Below, in pieces: positions 5,866-8,394 of a stretch of DNA of 8,394 nucleotides. Under the pieces are notes generated by a model. It did no database searches, had not been told where the DNA came from, and saw only the letters and a list, made by a program, of their open reading frames with translations. This DNA comes from Limisphaerales bacterium (GTDB lineage: Bacteria; Verrucomicrobiota; Verrucomicrobiia; Limisphaerales; PALSA-1396): contig PLJQ01000354.1 of assembly GCA_003140275.1 (NCBI GenBank), positions 1-8,394 on the forward strand, written 5' to 3'. The first letter of the stretch is position 1, and each line of letters begins with the position of its first letter. The position numbers were made by a program, and so were the translations under genes.

Positions 5866-5884
5866 GCCTTCGACTTCCTATATT
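5856..5884 (+). promoter_or_regulatory. Candidate promoter of the M42 peptidase, giving a leaderless mRNA
   Basis: TCGACT (5856-5861, four of six -35 matches) and TATATT (5879-5884, five of six -10 matches) are separated by exactly 17 bp. The -10 ends 6 nt before the ATG at 5891, so initiation at the usual distance would fall on or next to the A of the start codon. The -35 is supplied by the right arm of the CTCGAC repeat. Confidence 0.4.
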
Positions 5885-5890
5885 CGGCCC

Positions 5891-6961
5891 ATGCGCGAAC
5901 CATCTCTCAAATTCCTACAAACGCTCGTCAACACTCCCAGCCCGACTGGCCATGAGGCGCGCGGACAACGCGTCTGGCTGGATTACGCCGGCCAATTTGC
6001 CGATGAAACTTTTTCGGACGCTTACGGCAACTGCGTGGCGGTGTTGAACAAAGGCGGCACGCCGCGCCTGATGCTGGCCGCGCACGCCGATGAAATCGCG
6101 ATGGCCGTGAATTACATCGACGCGGAGGGTTTTATTTACGTGCGCAAGATGGGCGGTATCGATGCCGCGATCACCAAGGCCCAACGGGTCGCCATCCACA
6201 CAAGCCACGGGCCGGTGAAGGGCGTGGTTGGGAACGTTGCGCCGCACCTGACGAAGCAGGAAGGGGAACGCAAGCCTCCCCAAATGCATGATCTCTTTAT
6301 CGACATCGGCGTGAACAGCCGCAAAGCGGCGCAAAAACTGGTGCAAGTCGGTGATCCGATTACGTTGAACGACGAATTTGAGATATTGCGCGACGATCTG
6401 GCGGTGGCCCGGGCGTTTGACAACCGCATTGGCACGTTCGCGGTAGCCGAAGCCTTGCGTTTATTGCAGGAAAACAAGAAGAAGCTGCAGGCTGAGATTT
6501 GCGCCGTTTCCAATATTCAGGAGGAAGTTGGTTTGTTTGGCGCGCGGCAGATTGCCTACTCGCTCAAGCCGGATGTGGCGCTGGTGGTGGATGTGACGCA
6601 CGCGACCGATTATCCGACCGTGAGCAAACCGCAACATGGCGACGTTCACATTGGCAAAGGCCCGGCCATCACGCACGGCGGTTGCAATCATCCGGAAGTG
6701 GTGGCGCGCATCGAGCGCGTGGCGAAGGCGAAGAAAATTCCGTTGCAACACGAAGCGATGTCTTCGACGAGCGGCACGGACACCGACGCGATTTTCTGGA
6801 CGCGCGGCGGCATTCCGAGCGCGCTGATCAGTCTGCCGAACCGTTACATGCACTCGCCAGTGGAAGTGGTGAGTTTGAAAGATCTGGAGAAGATTCCTGA
6901 GTTGATGGTGGCGTTCGCGCTTTCGCTCAGGGGCGGCGAACTGTTCAAAGTCAAGATTTGA
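5891..6961 (+). CDS. M42-family metalloaminopeptidase (glutamyl / tetrahedral aminopeptidase type)
   Basis: Cytoplasmic di-metal exopeptidase that removes N-terminal residues from peptides; family members form large dodecamers. The 356-residue protein begins MREPSLKFLQTLVNTPSPTG and carries all expected metal and catalytic residues: H65 and D67 in LAAHADEIA, the bridging aspartate D177 in AFDNRIG (175-181), the pair E211/E212 in NIQEEVGLFGAR (208-219), D234 in VVDVTHA, and H321 in NRYMHSPVEVV. The insert between about 80 and 165 corresponds to the dimerisation/PDZ-like subdomain of the family. There is no signal peptide. The ATG at 5891 is chosen because family sequence starts there; the open frame upstream of it is antisense to proB. 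No Shine-Dalgarno sequence precedes it, and a -10-like TATATT ends 6 nt before the ATG. Substrate preference cannot be told. Some relatives are annotated as cellulase M/endoglucanase, probably wrongly. Confidence 0.94.
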   Translation: MREPSLKFLQTLVNTPSPTGHEARGQRVWLDYAGQFADETFSDAYGNCVAVLNKGGTPRLMLAAHADEIAMAVNYIDAEGFIYVRKMGGIDAAITKAQRVAIHTSHGPVKGVVGNVAPHLTKQEGERKPPQMHDLFIDIGVNSRKAAQKLVQVGDPITLNDEFEILRDDLAVARAFDNRIGTFAVAEALRLLQENKKKLQAEICAVSNIQEEVGLFGARQIAYSLKPDVALVVDVTHATDYPTVSKPQHGDVHIGKGPAITHGGCNHPEVVARIERVAKAKKIPLQHEAMSSTSGTDTDAIFWTRGGIPSALISLPNRYMHSPVEVVSLKDLEKIPELMVAFALSLRGGELFKVKI

Positions 6962-7000
6962 GAGTGGTCTTACTTGTTTGGCAGGGAACTCTCGGGGATG

Positions 7001-7046
7001 TTGAGAAAATTTCTGAGGTTGCGGTATTGTCGTTAGTTTTTCTCAA
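7001..7046. repeat. 9-bp inverted repeat at the convergent gene ends (possible weak bidirectional terminator)
   Basis: TTGAGAAAA (7001-7009) is the exact reverse complement of TTTTCTCAA (7038-7046). The loop is 28 nt. The right arm lies in the last codons of the minus-strand gene, and the pair spans its stop. On the plus strand it is followed by GCTTTTG. The long loop and AT-rich stem make termination uncertain, but the position between converging genes fits. Confidence 0.3.
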
Positions 7047-8394
7047 GCTTTTGTAAAATTTCACGAAGTTCCTTCCCGTAACGGGGAGATTGAGGAGCGC
7101 GCCGATTGCAGTAAAAACGGAGACGCTCGTCAAAGCCACGTCCGAGTAGCCGTGTCATGCAAGCCAAGGCCAGGTCGTCCTCATCATCAAGGGTAATGAA
7201 AATGCTGTACAGTGCCGCGGCGACGACTGTATTTTGGTCGGGCGCAAGCAGCCTGATAAAATCGGCTTGTTCGGAATTCGTTACTGAGTCAACGTAGGGA
7301 CGATCGTCTTTCGTAACGATTTCCTTGAAACCGTACAACTCAGCCAAGAGGCGACGCGGCGAAATTATTGGTTCGGTCGCTTGCGAGCTATCCGTCAAGC
7401 GGCGCGGATAGTTGGACGTCAAGTCGTCGAACAGCCGCATCATGATGCCGTCTCGAGCACCCGGTCCGCGTTGCGCAATGTAAGATTCGAACAAATGCTT
7501 GCGCGTGTTGGCGTCTTTTTCTTCATAAAGGACGCCGCGAACAAATGCTTCAATTGAAAACACATCGTATCTACTCCTATGCAATTGTCCTATTACCAAG
7601 GGTTCACAGGCCTTGGGATAATAGTACGCCAATCGCAAATAGGCTTGCAGCCGTCGCTCTACGGTATCGGGTTTGAGAAAATCCTGAACGAGCGATGCCT
7701 TGTGTTTCGCCGGAGTCAGAGAGTTCCATTCGTTGCTTATTGCGGAGAGCAGCTTGGAAGAGTGCGCAGGTGAACTGACGTTGATGATCGCCGTGTGCTG
7801 ATATCGAACTATGTTAAGGTTACGGTTAACGATTTGGCCAACGGCAACAAAACACAGATCACCGACGGTCAATCGATACTCTGTGGGCTGAGTTATGTCA
7901 TGTGAAATCGCCCGGCGTACATTGTCCAAGTCGGGAGGCGTCTGTATTGTTCTATGGTTGTAATCGTACTCATCTCTGAAAAACAATCCACCGAACAGTC
8001 CAAATCGGTGTTCTACTCTGATTTTCGTTTCCCGTTTATCGTCGAGATGGGCGATCAAAAGTGGCATTGCCTCCGTGCCCTTACTTACCAGCTCTTTAAT
8101 GGTGGACGAAGACGCCAAGGGCACTTGTCCAATCTGTCCAAGCACAGAATTAAGTGTTGCTTCACTACGAACTGGAGGAAAAACACTTCTCTTGAATGCT
8201 GTACTATAGCTGATGTCGGCTTCCGAAACCTCAACAAGCTTGTTGATGAGCGAAATCGAATCCGGTTGTGTTCTTATGCTTTCGTTCGCAAGTTCACTGG
8301 GATGCTTTGGGAAATCGATGCGGCCCTGTTTGAGCATGATCAGGAAAATCCCGCCGTAGAGGTCGCGGGAGGATTTTACGTTGTAAACCACCTC
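7033..8394 (-). CDS. Large conserved-type protein of unknown function (open at the right edge)
   Basis: The frame runs from the window edge to a TAA at 7035-7033. A GTG at 8391 would give 452 residues, but no stop lies between it and the edge, so the true N-terminus may be outside. An internal ATG at 8337 (MLKQGRIDF) is another option. There is no visible signal peptide, zinc motif or catalytic signature. Residues 93-119 (from the GTG) look like one HEAT-type helical repeat, ending in AMPLLIAHLDD. The most distinctive part is TVGDLCFVAVGQIVNR (175-190), then VRYQHTAIINVSSP (195-208) and RRLQAYLRLAYYYP (246-259). I recall similar 'VGDxCFVxxGQIVNR' segments in hypothetical proteins of Planctomycetes and Verrucomicrobia, but know no function. 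The C-terminus is basic and hydrophilic. Base composition is low: a hand count gives 52 G+C in 120 at 8161-8280, against 75 in 120 at 6601-6720. It converges on the peptidase. Confidence 0.75.
   Translation of the reverse strand, partial: EVVYNVKSSRDLYGGIFLIMLKQGRIDFPKHPSELANESIRTQPDSISLINKLVEVSEADISYSTAFKRSVFPPVRSEATLNSVLGQIGQVPLASSSTIKELVSKGTEAMPLLIAHLDDKRETKIRVEHRFGLFGGLFFRDEYDYNHRTIQTPPDLDNVRRAISHDITQPTEYRLTVGDLCFVAVGQIVNRNLNIVRYQHTAIINVSSPAHSSKLLSAISNEWNSLTPAKHKASLVQDFLKPDTVERRLQAYLRLAYYYPKACEPLVIGQLHRSRYDVFSIEAFVRGVLYEEKDANTRKHLFESYIAQRGPGARDGIMMRLFDDLTSNYPRRLTDSSQATEPIISPRRLLAELYGFKEIVTKDDRPYVDSVTNSEQADFIRLLAPDQNTVVAAALYSIFITLDDEDDLALACMTRLLGRGFDERLRFYCNRRAPQSPRYGKELREILQKLEKN

Noticed and set aside
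5372..5890. N-terminal extension of the M42 peptidase frame
   Set aside because: The extra 173 residues are antisense to proB and continue through the inverted repeat; family sequence starts at the ATG at 5891.
6960..6993. GAGAGT / ACTCTC stem after the peptidase stop
   Set aside because: A 6-bp stem with a 22-nt loop and no T-run; likely chance.
1..8394. CRISPR array, tRNA, rRNA, transposase, phage or defence genes
   Set aside because: I looked on both strands for direct repeats with regular spacers, tRNA-like arms and mobile-element proteins and saw none.

Overview
The window is a stretch of bacterial chromosome of moderately high GC. It carries four recognisable housekeeping genes, a metallopeptidase, one large gene of unknown function, and the start of a small gene at the left edge. 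The style of the proteins (the M42 peptidase N-terminus, the short MazG, the last hypothetical protein) and the palindromic and heptamer-type intergenic repeats suggest the Verrucomicrobiota or the wider PVC group. That assignment is recall and inference; no rRNA or other phylogenetic marker is visible beyond the proteins.

Layout. The minus strand carries, in transcription order from right to left, proB (glutamate 5-kinase, 5767-4691), mazG (NTP pyrophosphohydrolase, 4582-3893), rpsA (ribosomal protein S1, 3413-1755), tyrS (tyrosyl-tRNA synthetase, 1573-197) and the N-terminus of a small antitoxin-like protein (144-1, cut by the window). A plus-strand gene for an M42-family aminopeptidase (5891-6961) diverges from proB. 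It converges on a minus-strand gene of unknown function (8394-7033) that is open at the right edge and clearly more AT-rich than its neighbours. The minus-strand genes are separated by gaps of 108, 479 and 181 bp and look like separate units, not a tight operon. A hairpin terminator follows rpsA, and candidate promoters can be drawn before tyrS, rpsA, proB and the peptidase.

The housekeeping genes share broad themes: translation (S1, TyrRS), proline synthesis (ProB), nucleotide-pool cleaning (MazG) and peptide turnover (M42). Nothing in the sequence shows that they form a pathway.

The most unusual content is small-scale DNA structure. (1) A 29-bp REP-like palindrome occurs twice (26/29 identical), once between tyrS and rpsA and once inside mazG. 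In mazG, together with a second palindrome, it is translated in frame as 23 residues that appear to replace part of the C-terminal MazG fold. (2) Two further intergenic regions (mazG/proB and proB/peptidase) each hold a different family of short repeats arranged as an inverted pair. The second pair sits where the divergent promoters should be, and the peptidase promoter drawn from it would give a leaderless mRNA. (3) TyrRS carries an AT-rich insertion of about 34 residues just before its ATP-binding motif. (4) None of the gene starts has a recognisable Shine-Dalgarno sequence. (5) A start-less proline-rich reading frame lies between mazG and rpsA. I see no CRISPR array, transposase, tRNA, rRNA, phage gene or defence system.
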